From JALQTD01 sp965656785 (lineage in GTDB: Bacteria; Bacteroidota; Bacteroidia; Flavobacteriales_D; Sanyastnellaceae): a DNA stretch of 64,000 nucleotides. A model generated the notes under the pieces. It had not been told where the DNA came from, searched no databases, and saw nothing but the letters and a program-made list of their open reading frames with translations. Numbering within the stretch: the stretch's first letter is position 1; each line of letters opens with the position of its first letter. The position numbers and the translations under genes are program-made. The stretch covers positions 19,870-83,869 of the forward strand of contig CBFHLY010000010.1 of assembly GCA_965656785.1 (NCBI GenBank), given 5' to 3'. Below, in pieces: positions 8,215 through 16,518 of the stretch.

Positions 8215-10200
8215 ATGAAGCACATCTACCTCTCTTCACTCTCCTTGCTCTTGGCAGCGGGTGTGACCGCCCAAGGCCTCTTGCCTGTGGCTCACCAAAA
8301 AGACGCCCAAGCGCGCCGCGTGGACGCCATGTCGACGCAGCCAACGGGCGATCGCGAAATCATTTACACGAACGACTGCAACGTGGACAACTGCGGAGAC
8401 TGGGTCTTCGGCAACGGTTCTGATGTCGCGGGAGCCCCGTGGGAGGGCATCGACATCAACTTCATGTGCACCACGGAAGGTCCCGTCGGCCCCTACAACC
8501 AGTGGGCAGGTGGAAGCGGTGACGGCAACGCGGCGAGCGATTTGAACTCGACGACCAGCGCCAACGGCTGGCTCATCGTCGACTCCGACGAATTCGGTCA
8601 AGAGTCAAACTACAGTGCAGCGTGGGTCGAGAACGCGTGGTTCCAAAACGCGGAGGCCATCGACTGCTCAGGCCACCCATACGTCACGATTTCCTTCGAA
8701 ACGCGCTACCGCTGCTGGGACAATGGCGCTTCGGACGACAGCGAGAAGTGCTTGGTTGAGGTCAGCCGCGACGGCGTGAACTGGCCGGACATTGCTACCG
8801 CAGACGAGGCTTCGGGCACCGTCGATTACGGTGATGGTCCCGTTCAAAGCCGTTGGGAAGTGTTCCCGGGCTACGAGACGTCTGACCAAACCGACAACCC
8901 GAGCTTCATCGAGTTGGACATCACGGAAGCTGCCGGCGACCAAGGCATGGTCTACATCCGGTTCCGTTGGGTCGGTACGTGGGGCTACAGCTGGGAGGTC
9001 GATGACATCCAGTTGTTCGATACCCCGGCGCACGACGTCCGCGTAGACAACTACGTTTCTTACACGGACTTCGAAACCACGGGCATCTACGAGAACGGTG
9101 CTTGGGCGGAGAGCCAATTGATCCCCCTCGACCTCGCAGTGAAGGCGGTGAACACCGGCTACGAAGAAGCTACGGGCACGCACGTGAACATCGACGTGAA
9201 CGGCACGGACGTGGGCGCTTCGGACGCGGTGAACATTGCTTACCAAGGCGCGGACACGTTGCGCTACTTGCAGTGGACTCCCGCAGACGGACCGGGCAAC
9301 TACGAAATCACCTACACGTTGGCTGCTGACAGCGCCGACGAGAACGAAGGCAACAACGTGGCCGTTCAGAGCTTCGAAGTCACCACGCTCCAGTACGGAC
9401 GGGACGACGGAACCATGACGGGCTTGTTCCCTGCGGACGGTGCGGACGACTTCGTCGCTTGCAACCCGTACGACATTTGGGGCGACGCGACCATCTACGC
9501 CATCGACGTGGCCATTGCTGCGGGTTCTGAAGAAGGCACGCCGGTCATCGCGCACTTGTACGACGGCACGGACGCTGCGTTCCTCGATACCGATCCTTAC
9601 GGCGGCCTCCTCGTGAGCTCGGCTGAAATGGACCTCGCGGCTTCATACAGCAACGACGGTTCGGAGGCTGTGGGCGACATCGTTTGGTACACCCTCGTGT
9701 TGGAAGAGCCCTACGAAGTGACGGCAGGCGACTTCATCGGCGCTGGTTTCGAGCACTACGGCGGTTCGAATGTCCAAATCTGGGAGTCGAAGTACACCCA
9801 AGACCAAACCTCCTTCGTCTACGGTCCCTTCGGTTCAGGCGGCGCATACGATTGGTACTACACGAACGAAGTCCCGATGGTTCGCTTGAACCTCGACCCG
9901 ACGGCAACGAACACGGTTTCTGTGGAAACGACGGACGCGTTGGACTTCCGTTTGTTCCAGAGCTTCCCGAACCCGGCCAGCGACAACGCGCGCGTTCAGT
10001 ACAGCCTCGAGCACAACGCAGACGTCACGTTCGAAGTGCGCGACTTGACGGGCAAACTCGTCTACAGCGAAGACCGCGGCACGCAGCCCGCCGGCTACCA
10101 CAGCTTGACGCTCGACGTCAGCAACTGGGGCGCGGGCATGTACACCTACACCTTGACGGTGGACGGTGCACGCGACACGAAGCGCATGTCGATCCAGTAA
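8215..10200 (+). CDS. T9SS type-A secreted beta-rich protein (paralogue 1)
   Basis: A 661-residue exported protein. Signal peptide residues 1-20 (MKHIYLSSLSLLLAAGVTAQ). An N-terminal jelly-roll/MAM-like region (~45-280) contains SANGWLIVDSDEFGQ, VEVSRDGVNW and YIRFRWVGTWGYSWEVDDIQLF, a layout seen in carbohydrate- or adhesion-related modules. An Ig/CARDB-like domain (~290-400) and a further beta domain (~405-570) follow. The C-terminal ~80 residues are a T9SS type-A sorting domain (FRLFQSFPNPASDNARV, GKLVYSEDRG, ending RMSIQ). It is strongly acidic, as expected for a secreted marine protein. It resembles the next gene in order of domains and in local motifs, so the two are paralogues. No catalytic motif was recognised. 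ATG 8215 is fixed by the signal peptide and promoter. Confidence 0.85.
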   Translation: MKHIYLSSLSLLLAAGVTAQGLLPVAHQKDAQARRVDAMSTQPTGDREIIYTNDCNVDNCGDWVFGNGSDVAGAPWEGIDINFMCTTEGPVGPYNQWAGGSGDGNAASDLNSTTSANGWLIVDSDEFGQESNYSAAWVENAWFQNAEAIDCSGHPYVTISFETRYRCWDNGASDDSEKCLVEVSRDGVNWPDIATADEASGTVDYGDGPVQSRWEVFPGYETSDQTDNPSFIELDITEAAGDQGMVYIRFRWVGTWGYSWEVDDIQLFDTPAHDVRVDNYVSYTDFETTGIYENGAWAESQLIPLDLAVKAVNTGYEEATGTHVNIDVNGTDVGASDAVNIAYQGADTLRYLQWTPADGPGNYEITYTLAADSADENEGNNVAVQSFEVTTLQYGRDDGTMTGLFPADGADDFVACNPYDIWGDATIYAIDVAIAAGSEEGTPVIAHLYDGTDAAFLDTDPYGGLLVSSAEMDLAASYSNDGSEAVGDIVWYTLVLEEPYEVTAGDFIGAGFEHYGGSNVQIWESKYTQDQTSFVYGPFGSGGAYDWYYTNEVPMVRLNLDPTATNTVSVETTDALDFRLFQSFPNPASDNARVQYSLEHNADVTFEVRDLTGKLVYSEDRGTQPAGYHSLTLDVSNWGAGMYTYTLTVDGARDTKRMSIQ

Positions 10201-10221
10201 TCGACATCACGAAATCTGATG

Positions 10222-10250
10222 AAAGGGCTGCCTCCGGGCGGCCCTTTTTT
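10222..10250 (+). terminator. Rho-independent terminator after the first T9SS paralogue
   Basis: An 11-bp stem (AAAGGGCTGCC, 10222-10232, with GGCGGCCCTTT, 10237-10247, one T-G wobble) closes a TCCG loop and runs into a T tract ending at 10250. It lies 21 bp after the stop codon. Confidence 0.88.
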
Positions 10251-10343
10251 GTGCCCTGAATTGTTCAAATCCTTGGGTTGAACAGGTGGCGGATTGTCGC
10301 GGCTGCAGTAATTTGTACGCCATATCATTCCAATCTTACTTCA

Positions 10344-12377
10344 ATGAAGCATTTGACCCTCGCCTTGTGCGGTGTTTTGGCAGCCGGAAGTTTGAGCGCA
10401 CAGCGCTTGCACGACCGCCAGGATTTTGCACAGGCTCCCCAAGCGTTGTCCGCTGTAGAAACGCAAACCGTACGCCAAGCGACCACTTCTTCCATGGAAA
10501 TGGCTACCCGTGGGGGCGGCACCGTTTTGTTTCAAGAGGATTTTGCCAACGGTTTCGCAGGAAACAACACCTTCGGGGCTTGGACGGCGGAAGACACTGG
10601 AGGCGGTTCCATTTGGCAGTACGTTGATGCCAGCGGCAACGGTCAATTTGCCGATGGCACGGCTTCGGGAGTGCAACCGCCTGCAGGTGAATTCTCGGGG
10701 AACATCAATTCGCTGGCTTCTACCACGGGAGCCAACGGTTGGATGATTTTCGATTGCGACTACTACAACACCCCGATCTCGACTGGGGTAGAAAACACGG
10801 AAGGGTGGATCACCAGCCCGGTGTTGGACTTTACGAACAACGCCTCTGTCGTGGTTTCGTGGGAGCAGTATTTCCGTTACTGCTGCTTCCCGTTCGCTCC
10901 CGTTTTCGTGGAAGTCAGCAACGACGGTGGCAACAACTGGATCACGTTCGATGGTCACGGTTCGTTCATCGAATCGGCGAACACCGCTTCGGCGAACCCC
11001 CTCACCACCAGCGTGGACATTTCGTGCGCCGCTGCAGGCCAAAGCAACGTGCAGATTCGCTTCTCCTACCTCCAGCCGGAGGAAACGGGCGACGGCTACA
11101 GCCACTACTTCTGGGGCATCGATGACGTGGTCATTTCGGAGAACCCCGTTGTGAATGACCTGTCCATCGTTCAATTGACGACCGGTGATGTCTTCAACGT
11201 TTACGAGTACAAGCACATTCCTTTCGAGCAGCGCATTTTGGCGGCTGACGGGGGCTTGGTGGCTGGTGTGTTGTACCGCAACAACGGCAACACGGACCAA
11301 GAAGGCGTGGAAATCGTCGTGGACATTTTGGATTCAGATGGCAACGTGGTCAGCTCCAACACCGAGACGTTGGGAACGGTGCCGAGCTTCAGCAATGGCG
11401 CAACCTGCCCGTCGAACCCTCAGGACACGGTTTACATCACGACGGGTTGGGAGCCGACGGACCTTGGAACGTACACCGTCCAGGCGAACATCATGGCGAT
11501 GGCCGCGGACGAAGTCGCCAATGACAACTCGGCCGTCACGGACGTCACCTTCACGACCGATGAGTATGGCCACGACGACGCGGACAACTTGGACATTGAG
11601 TTCCGTCCGCGCGCCATTGATGGTTCGGATTTGTTCGAGCCCACGGGCTACGGAAACTTCTACCACATGCAGAATGAAGGTTCGACGGCGTACGGCATGA
11701 CGGTGCGCTTCGGCCCCAATACGGGCGGTGTGGGCGAGTTGGAATTCGAGACGCGTTTGTACACGTTGGATGGTGCCGTGGGCTTGACGGATTCGCCGTT
11801 TGAATCCACTTACTGGTTGTACAACGATGAGTGGACCCCGTCGAGCATTGCGAACTCGGAGTTCGTGTACTTGTCGTTCGAGGATCCCATTGCTCTGGAT
11901 CAAGGCAACTTCTACTTTGCGAGTGTCATTGTTGAATTCGAGACCGATGCGGAACTGACCGTACTCGGAAATTCGGACAGCGACACGGACAATTCGACGG
12001 GCCAATACAGCCAGGCGGGATCCGGCGACTACGTTTGGTTCACTTCCCAAACGGCGACCCCGGCCATTCGGTTGATCACGTCGGAGCGCGTGGGCGTCGA
12101 TGAGGTTGCCAATGCAAACGGCATCCAATTGTTCCAAAACACGCCGAACCCCGCAAATGGAACGACGACCATCCGGTTCGAAATGCTCCAATCGCGTCGG
12201 GTTGCGTTGGAAGTTCGGGACCTGCAGGGTCGTTTGGTCCAGACCGTTGATCGCGGCCAATTGCCCGCAGGAATGCACAACCTGGTCCTCGACACGGACG
12301 CCCTCAACGCTGGCATCTACACCTACACCTTGGTGGCCGATGGCATGCGCTTGACGAAGAAGATGGTGGTGCGCTGA
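10344..12377 (+). CDS. T9SS type-A secreted beta-rich protein (paralogue 2)
   Basis: A 677-residue exported protein. Signal peptide residues 1-19 (MKHLTLALCGVLAAGSLSAQ). A jelly-roll/MAM-like domain (~60-275) has motifs that line up with the preceding gene: TTGANGWMIFDCDYYN, VEVSNDGGNNW and YFWGIDDVVISE. A CARDB/Ig-like region (~285-415) follows, then another beta domain, and a type-A sorting domain at the end (IQLFQNTPNPANGTTTI, LQGRLVQTVDRG, ending KKMVVR). The protein is probably anchored or released at the cell surface. No enzymatic motif is visible. A weak promoter-like TAATTTG at 10309-10315 precedes it, and it has its own terminator. Confidence 0.85.
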   Translation: MKHLTLALCGVLAAGSLSAQRLHDRQDFAQAPQALSAVETQTVRQATTSSMEMATRGGGTVLFQEDFANGFAGNNTFGAWTAEDTGGGSIWQYVDASGNGQFADGTASGVQPPAGEFSGNINSLASTTGANGWMIFDCDYYNTPISTGVENTEGWITSPVLDFTNNASVVVSWEQYFRYCCFPFAPVFVEVSNDGGNNWITFDGHGSFIESANTASANPLTTSVDISCAAAGQSNVQIRFSYLQPEETGDGYSHYFWGIDDVVISENPVVNDLSIVQLTTGDVFNVYEYKHIPFEQRILAADGGLVAGVLYRNNGNTDQEGVEIVVDILDSDGNVVSSNTETLGTVPSFSNGATCPSNPQDTVYITTGWEPTDLGTYTVQANIMAMAADEVANDNSAVTDVTFTTDEYGHDDADNLDIEFRPRAIDGSDLFEPTGYGNFYHMQNEGSTAYGMTVRFGPNTGGVGELEFETRLYTLDGAVGLTDSPFESTYWLYNDEWTPSSIANSEFVYLSFEDPIALDQGNFYFASVIVEFETDAELTVLGNSDSDTDNSTGQYSQAGSGDYVWFTSQTATPAIRLITSERVGVDEVANANGIQLFQNTPNPANGTTTIRFEMLQSRRVALEVRDLQGRLVQTVDRGQLPAGMHNLVLDTDALNAGIYTYTLVADGMRLTKKMVVR

Positions 12378-12395
12378 ACACCGATTTGAAATGGG

Positions 12396-12425
12396 AAAGG
12401 GCGGTCCGTGTGGGCCGCCCTTTTT
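12396..12425 (+). terminator. Rho-independent terminator after the second T9SS paralogue
   Basis: A 12-bp stem (AAAGGGCGGTCC, 12396-12407, with GGGCCGCCCTTT, 12412-12423, one T-G wobble) closes a GTGT loop. The T tract continues to 12425. It resembles the terminator after the first paralogue in stem sequence and placement. Confidence 0.9.
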
Positions 12426-12451
12426 GCGTTGAAGAAGTTCGTTCTGCTGTG

Positions 12452-12535
12452 ATTGAAATCCCCACTTTGGGGCGAGTGGCGAACAGACCCAGGTTCGTTT
12501 CGACCCTGCCTCACCGCGAAAGTGGGGATTTCAAT
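12452..12535. repeat. Perfect 17-bp inverted repeat with 50-bp spacer in a convergent intergenic gap
   Basis: ATTGAAATCCCCACTTT at 12452-12468 is matched exactly in inverse orientation by AAAGTGGGGATTTCAAT at 12519-12535. The 50-bp spacer is GC-rich and partly self-complementary. The left arm can also fold locally (CCCC at 12460-12463 with GGGG at 12469-12472). It sits between the terminator at 12425 and the 3' end of the minus-strand gene at 12567, so it is not needed as a plus-strand terminator, and neither strand has a T tract after it. It could be a MITE/REP-like element, a structured RNA, or a processed 3' UTR. Confidence 0.6.
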
Positions 12536-12566
12536 TTGAGCGAGCCAACGCTGCGCCCGAACACAT

Positions 12567-13010
12567 TCAGTTGTACGCCACCACCATGTAAAGGTGCACG
12601 AGCGTCATGGCCGCGGTGAGGCCGGCGAGGCCGACGTGCCACGGGAGCCAACGCTGCTGGCCGGCGCTGAGGCGGGTGCCGAACCACGCGGATCCGAAGA
12701 GGGCCAGCGGCAGGGCGGCGAGCAGGCCGTAGCCAAGGTGGGGGCTGTGTGCCCAGACGGCCAGCGGTAAGACGAGGCCGATGAGGTGGTGGATTTGGAC
12801 CCAGCGGTCCCAGGAACGGCCCGTTCGCTCGAAGACGGTTCGGCCCAGGGTGAGCGCCCACTGGCCCGCAATGAGGCCCGCCACGGTCAGCCCCGATACG
12901 GCTCGGTAGGTCGGGTCGAATTGGCCCGCGAATCCCGACCAGCCCGTCAGGGAGCCGGCGGTCAGGGCCAGGAAGCCCGCTGCGGTGCTGACGGCGACCC
13001 AGCGGTTCAT
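12567..13010 (-). CDS. Small four-helix membrane protein, possible b-type haem protein
   Basis: A 147-residue polytopic protein with four predicted helices (about 5-27, 38-60, 72-98 and 118-145). Histidines lie in or next to membrane helices: the pair in VQIHHLIGLV, then AHSPH, WHVGLAG and LVHLYMVV. This pattern fits cytochrome b561/ferric-reductase-like membrane domains that bind haem b, but no family signature is certain. It is the last gene of a four-gene minus-strand operon, and its ATG overlaps the stop of the upstream haem-protein gene by 4 bp (ATGA). Its neighbours handle electrons, so a quinone- or haem-linked membrane electron-transfer role is inferred, not shown. ATG at 13010 is preferred; an open N-terminal extension lies entirely within the upstream gene. 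Confidence 0.55.
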   Translation of the reverse strand: MNRWVAVSTAAGFLALTAGSLTGWSGFAGQFDPTYRAVSGLTVAGLIAGQWALTLGRTVFERTGRSWDRWVQIHHLIGLVLPLAVWAHSPHLGYGLLAALPLALFGSAWFGTRLSAGQQRWLPWHVGLAGLTAAMTLVHLYMVVAYN

Positions 13011-13828
13011 CGCGCTGCGGCTACGAGGCGGTCCAGAACGCGCGGGGAGGCCAGCTCGTCGATGCTGTCCTGAAGGGTGGCCAGGTCCGGGAGGGCGAAG
13101 CCGTGCGAGGGCCAGCGGGGGCCGACGGCGGGGCGGGAGTCGGCGGGGATTTGGTCCACCTCCGCGAGGTAGGCCGTCCAAACCGCCGCTACGCCCGCGC
13201 GGTACGCCTTCAACATCGCCAGGAACTCGACCGTCGTGACGCTGTCCTTCGGGTAGGACCACGTCGTGGCGCCCATCAGGTCGTTCAGCGCCCAGTCCGT
13301 CTTCGCGCTCCGTTCGTGCTCGTTGTGGCAGCTCACGCACGCCGGCGCCGATGCGAAGTCGGGGAACATGCCGATGACGTCGCCGCTCGCCGCGTCGGTG
13401 AAGATGCGCGGCGCCGGTTCAGCGCGCATCGCTTGAAATTCCTCCGCTTGCCGCCCTTGGAACCGGTTCGAGCTTTCGATGGGGTGGTCGCTGCCGAGGA
13501 ACAGCCCGAGGGGCACTTCGCTCGAGGCCAAATGCGAAGCCACGCCCCGCAAAAACAGCGCAGGCAACGGCCCCGCCACCACGTCCGGATCCGTCCAATG
13601 CTCCGAAAACTTCAAGCCCTGCGGCTTGCCCGCCCCCACGATCGCCTTTGTGAACAGCGTGCGCGTCACGTCGTTTTCGTGCGCCAGCAACGTCAACGCA
13701 TCCGCCGTCGAAAGAACGGGCTTCGCCGAAGCCTCCGAAGTCAGCGGCGCGGGCGCCGTAGCGAACAAGTAGGTCAGCACCGCCGCCCCGGCGACCCCGA
13801 GGACCGCCCAAAATCGAATCGCTTTCAT
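13007..13828 (-). CDS. Tll0287-like (DUF3365) periplasmic c-type haem protein
   Basis: A 273-residue exported protein with an N-terminal hydrophobic anchor (residues ~4-23, FWAVLGVAGAAVLTYLFA). The body resembles the DUF3365/Tll0287-like domain, a PAS-like haem-binding fold: LFLGSDHPIESSNRFQGRQ, then PRIFTDAASGDVIGMFPDF. The c-haem site is CVSCH, in ASAPACVSCHNEHERSAKTDW, followed by the family-typical LNDLMGATTWSY. These proteins are found alone or as the sensor part of bacterial signalling proteins and are thought to sense or carry electrons. It sits between the outer-membrane barrel gene (1 bp gap) and the small membrane protein (4-bp overlap). Start 13828 gives a proper export signal. Confidence 0.78.
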   Translation of the reverse strand: MKAIRFWAVLGVAGAAVLTYLFATAPAPLTSEASAKPVLSTADALTLLAHENDVTRTLFTKAIVGAGKPQGLKFSEHWTDPDVVAGPLPALFLRGVASHLASSEVPLGLFLGSDHPIESSNRFQGRQAEEFQAMRAEPAPRIFTDAASGDVIGMFPDFASAPACVSCHNEHERSAKTDWALNDLMGATTWSYPKDSVTTVEFLAMLKAYRAGVAAVWTAYLAEVDQIPADSRPAVGPRWPSHGFALPDLATLQDSIDELASPRVLDRLVAAAR

Positions 13829-13829
13829 G

Positions 13830-14906
13830 TCAAAGTAACCATTGCGGGAAGAACGAAACCGAAATCCACCCCCACTGCTGCAGCACGCCCGCTTCGAAGG
13901 GGCGGCCCTGCCGTTCCGCATGGGCCTCGCCCGCTACCATGGCGGAGTACCCGACGGTCGCGTTGATTTCCTTCGTCGGTTTGAACGTTACGTGGGTGTC
14001 GATCTCATTGCCCAACAACCGCGCCGCGTCCGGGGTTCGGAAGTGGTGCGCGATGATGCCGATGGAGGCGCCCTTTCCCAGCGGCCGGACGTGCGCGAGC
14101 CGCGCATTGAACAGCCCGTCGGCCATCGTCCCCACGTAGAAGTGGTCCATCCACCCGTACCATTTGTGGTTCGTGCCGAGCATTGGGTTGAACGCCGTTT
14201 CGTCGCCGCCGCTCAGCCGGTCGAGGCCCAACGTCGTGCGCCCCGTGCCTTGGTGGCCGACTTCGGCTGCGAACAAGCTCGCAAAGGTCGAATCGGTGAA
14301 CTGCCCGTCGAGTTCCAAGCCAGCGAACCAGCCGGACTCGCTGCGGTATTTGTAGTTCAGGCCCGCCGTGAAGCGCGACTCCACGGGCGACCGCTCGTCG
14401 AACAGCAAGCCCGCCACCCGGTGCCCGCTCCCTTCCCAAACGTGGTGGAGCATCGACCGATGCAGCAACGTCGCAGGGTCGCGGGTGTACACCGCGCTCG
14501 TGAGGCCGAGACCGCTGCGGTGGGTGAGCCGGATGCCGTCGAGGAAGCGGCCGGTTTGGGCCCAGTCCAACGCGCCCACCACGCGCTCGTCGTCGAATTG
14601 GATGGCCTGGCGGCCGAGGGTGATTCGCGTCCGGTCGCTCATTTTCCACGCGCCCCAGGTCTCGTACGTGCCGACCTGCCCGTCGGCGCCGTAGGTCCGC
14701 ACGTCCTGCAAGCCGACCTTCACTTCCCAGCGCGGAAACGAGGCCGTCAGTCCGATGCGCGTCCGCTGTTGCGTGGCGAGGGTGGATTCATCGGCGGCCG
14801 TTTGGACGACCTTGTAGCCGTCGCGCCATTCGGTTCGCGGGCGGACTTGCAATTCCGCGGTGTACGTCGTGTCCGTGAGGAGGAGGAAGCTGAGGAGGAG
14901 GTTCAT
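13830..14906 (-). CDS. Outer-membrane beta-barrel porin, alginate-export-like
   Basis: A 358-residue protein with a short signal peptide (MNLLLSFLLLTDTTYTAE) and alternating amphipathic strands. It ends in aromatic residues (WGWISVSFFPQWLL), as outer-membrane barrels do. The pattern RPRTEWRDGYKV, RTRIGLTASFPRWEVKVGLQDVR and TLGRQAIQFDDERVVG matches the alginate_exp/DUF1302-like porin group, which forms roughly 16-18-stranded channels. Its start overlaps the stop of the upstream fusion oxidoreductase by 4 bp (ATGA). That arrangement suggests the barrel works with periplasmic cytochromes, for example as a channel for an electron acceptor or donor or as a housing. Alginate itself is not implied. 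Confidence 0.7.
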   Translation of the reverse strand: MNLLLSFLLLTDTTYTAELQVRPRTEWRDGYKVVQTAADESTLATQQRTRIGLTASFPRWEVKVGLQDVRTYGADGQVGTYETWGAWKMSDRTRITLGRQAIQFDDERVVGALDWAQTGRFLDGIRLTHRSGLGLTSAVYTRDPATLLHRSMLHHVWEGSGHRVAGLLFDERSPVESRFTAGLNYKYRSESGWFAGLELDGQFTDSTFASLFAAEVGHQGTGRTTLGLDRLSGGDETAFNPMLGTNHKWYGWMDHFYVGTMADGLFNARLAHVRPLGKGASIGIIAHHFRTPDAARLLGNEIDTHVTFKPTKEINATVGYSAMVAGEAHAERQGRPFEAGVLQQWGWISVSFFPQWLL

Positions 14907-16468
14907 GGCTGGGTGGCGGTGTAGCGTTTTTCGTCGCCGTAGGGGTCGGCCTCGCCGGCGAAGTAGGCGCGCACGGCGTCTTCGCTGAGGCGATCGGCCA
15001 TGCGCGTGGGCGCGGGGCGTTCGTGGTTTCCGTGGAAGTCGTGGCAGGTCAGGCAGCTGGCCCAGTTTTCGGCCGAGACCAAATCCGCATGCGGCACATC
15101 GATCGGGTCATCCTCCACCTCGAGGTCGCTGTGGCAGTTCACGCAGAACCCCGGCTCGACGGCGGCGACGCGCTCGCCGTGGTGCTCGCCGTGGCAGTTG
15201 TTGCATTCGTGCGGACCGAGGGTCGCGCGTTGTTCGGCGAAGCGGAGTTCTTCGAAGCGGGACGTGGGGTGGCGGTCGTTGGGCCGGTCATGGCATTCGA
15301 GGCATGCGGCGTTGTCGACCGGGCCGTAGAGGACGTCGACCCAGGGGGCGTCGTGGAGGCCGAGGAGGCCCCGGGCGTTGTGGTTCAGTTGTTGGCGGAC
15401 CGTGCCGGGGGCATCGCGGTGGCAGTCCCCGCACGCGAGGCTTTGGTGGCCCGTGTTGAGCGGCCCTTGCGCGCGGAAGCCCATGCCGGGGGGGACGGCC
15501 CAGAGGCCGATGGACAGGACGGCGAGGACGAGGGCGGCCGCGACCGCTTCGGGCCGTCGCCAGCCCCGCGCGGGCTTGAGGGTGACGTTGGGGGTGAGCG
15601 GGCGGGCGATGCAGGAGAGGACCTCCTCGCCGGCTTCGTGCCGCCGGCCCGCGCAGTCGACGGCGCCGGACTGGAGGGCGACGCGGCAGGTGCCGCATGC
15701 GCCGACGCCGCACGCGTGGTCCCAGGGCCAGCCGGCCTCGGTCGCCGTTTCGAGCAGGGTTGCGCCGGTTTGGCCGGTGGTGGAGGCGCTGCGGCCGAAG
15801 CGGGGTTGCCAGGTCAGTTGGGCCGCTATGCCTTCGCCCGGGGCCGGACCGTAGGATTCCAGGGCCGTGAGGTGGGCGGGGTGGGCGGACAGGAGCGGCT
15901 GCAGGGCGGACAGGAGGCCGGGGGGACCGCAGACGTAGAGGGCGGTGGAGGGGGTGAGGTCGGGGGTGAAGCGGCGGTCGTGGATTTCGTGGAGGGTGAT
16001 TTGGCCTGAAGCCGCCGCCTGCCGGATCTCGTCCCTGTACATCGCGTCCTCCGGGCGGTCGTTGCCAAACCACAATTCCGGCCGAGCGCCCGCCGCCACC
16101 AACGCCTGCGTCACCGCCCAAATCGGCGTGATGCCACTCCCTCCAGCCACCAGCACGTGGCGCTCCGCTTCCAGCGGTCCAAATTCCCCGAACGGCCCAG
16201 CCACCGCCACTTCCGCGGGCTCCGTCAGCCGGTTCACCCACTCGGAAACGCCGCCGGTGCGCGCTTGCTTGATGCCGAGGAGCCAGCGGCCTTCGGCGTC
16301 CACCCCGACGATGGAAAAGGATCGGCGTTCTGTGTGCCCATTCAACGTCACTTCGATGACGCAGAATTGACCCGGAAGCGGTGCCGGTAAGCCGCGGCGG
16401 TGAATCGCCACTTCAACGGCAGCGGCCGTCAGGCGGCGTCGGGGGTGCAGAAGAGCGGTCATCCACAT
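14903..16468 (-). CDS. Fusion: NAD(P)H-flavin reductase + [2Fe-2S] ferredoxin + membrane anchor + pentaheme cytochrome c
   Basis: A 521-residue modular protein. Residues ~5-105: FAD-binding ferredoxin-reductase domain (RRSFSIVG near 48). ~105-200: NAD-binding domain (VAGGSGITPIWA near 110, YVCGPPG near 180). ~225-300: plant-type [2Fe-2S] ferredoxin, with cysteines in CGVGACGTC and a fourth near 286. ~306-330: one membrane helix (AVAAALVLAVLSIGLWAV). ~340-515: five c-haem motifs, CGDCH, CLECH, CNNCH, CVNCH and CLTCH. The simplest topology has the reductase and ferredoxin in the cytosol and the haems in the periplasm, so electrons could pass from NAD(P)H across the membrane in one polypeptide. 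It is the first gene of a four-gene operon with a porin, a haem protein and a small membrane protein. ATG 16462 is an alternative start. Confidence 0.85.
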   Translation of the reverse strand: MWMTALLHPRRRLTAAAVEVAIHRRGLPAPLPGQFCVIEVTLNGHTERRSFSIVGVDAEGRWLLGIKQARTGGVSEWVNRLTEPAEVAVAGPFGEFGPLEAERHVLVAGGSGITPIWAVTQALVAAGARPELWFGNDRPEDAMYRDEIRQAAASGQITLHEIHDRRFTPDLTPSTALYVCGPPGLLSALQPLLSAHPAHLTALESYGPAPGEGIAAQLTWQPRFGRSASTTGQTGATLLETATEAGWPWDHACGVGACGTCRVALQSGAVDCAGRRHEAGEEVLSCIARPLTPNVTLKPARGWRRPEAVAAALVLAVLSIGLWAVPPGMGFRAQGPLNTGHQSLACGDCHRDAPGTVRQQLNHNARGLLGLHDAPWVDVLYGPVDNAACLECHDRPNDRHPTSRFEELRFAEQRATLGPHECNNCHGEHHGERVAAVEPGFCVNCHSDLEVEDDPIDVPHADLVSAENWASCLTCHDFHGNHERPAPTRMADRLSEDAVRAYFAGEADPYGDEKRYTATQP

Positions 16469-16505
16469 GGCCCCCCGAAGATAAGGCACGCAACGAGGGA
16501 GCGGC

Positions 16506-16513
16506 TATCTTTG
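16506..16513 (+). promoter_or_regulatory. Promoter -7 element for the GH3 operon, close to the start codon
   Basis: TATCTTTG is an exact TAnnTTTG match ending only 5 bp before the ATG at 16519, so transcription would begin at or within a few bases of the start codon. No clear TTTG -33 box is seen. It lies in the 50-bp gap shared with the divergent fusion-oxidoreductase gene. Confidence 0.55.
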
Positions 16514-16518
16514 CTGCT

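Noticed and set aside
13011..13340. N-terminal extension of the small membrane protein
   Set aside because: The extension is a shadow frame inside the upstream haem-protein gene; the ATG at 13010 forms a normal ATGA overlap.
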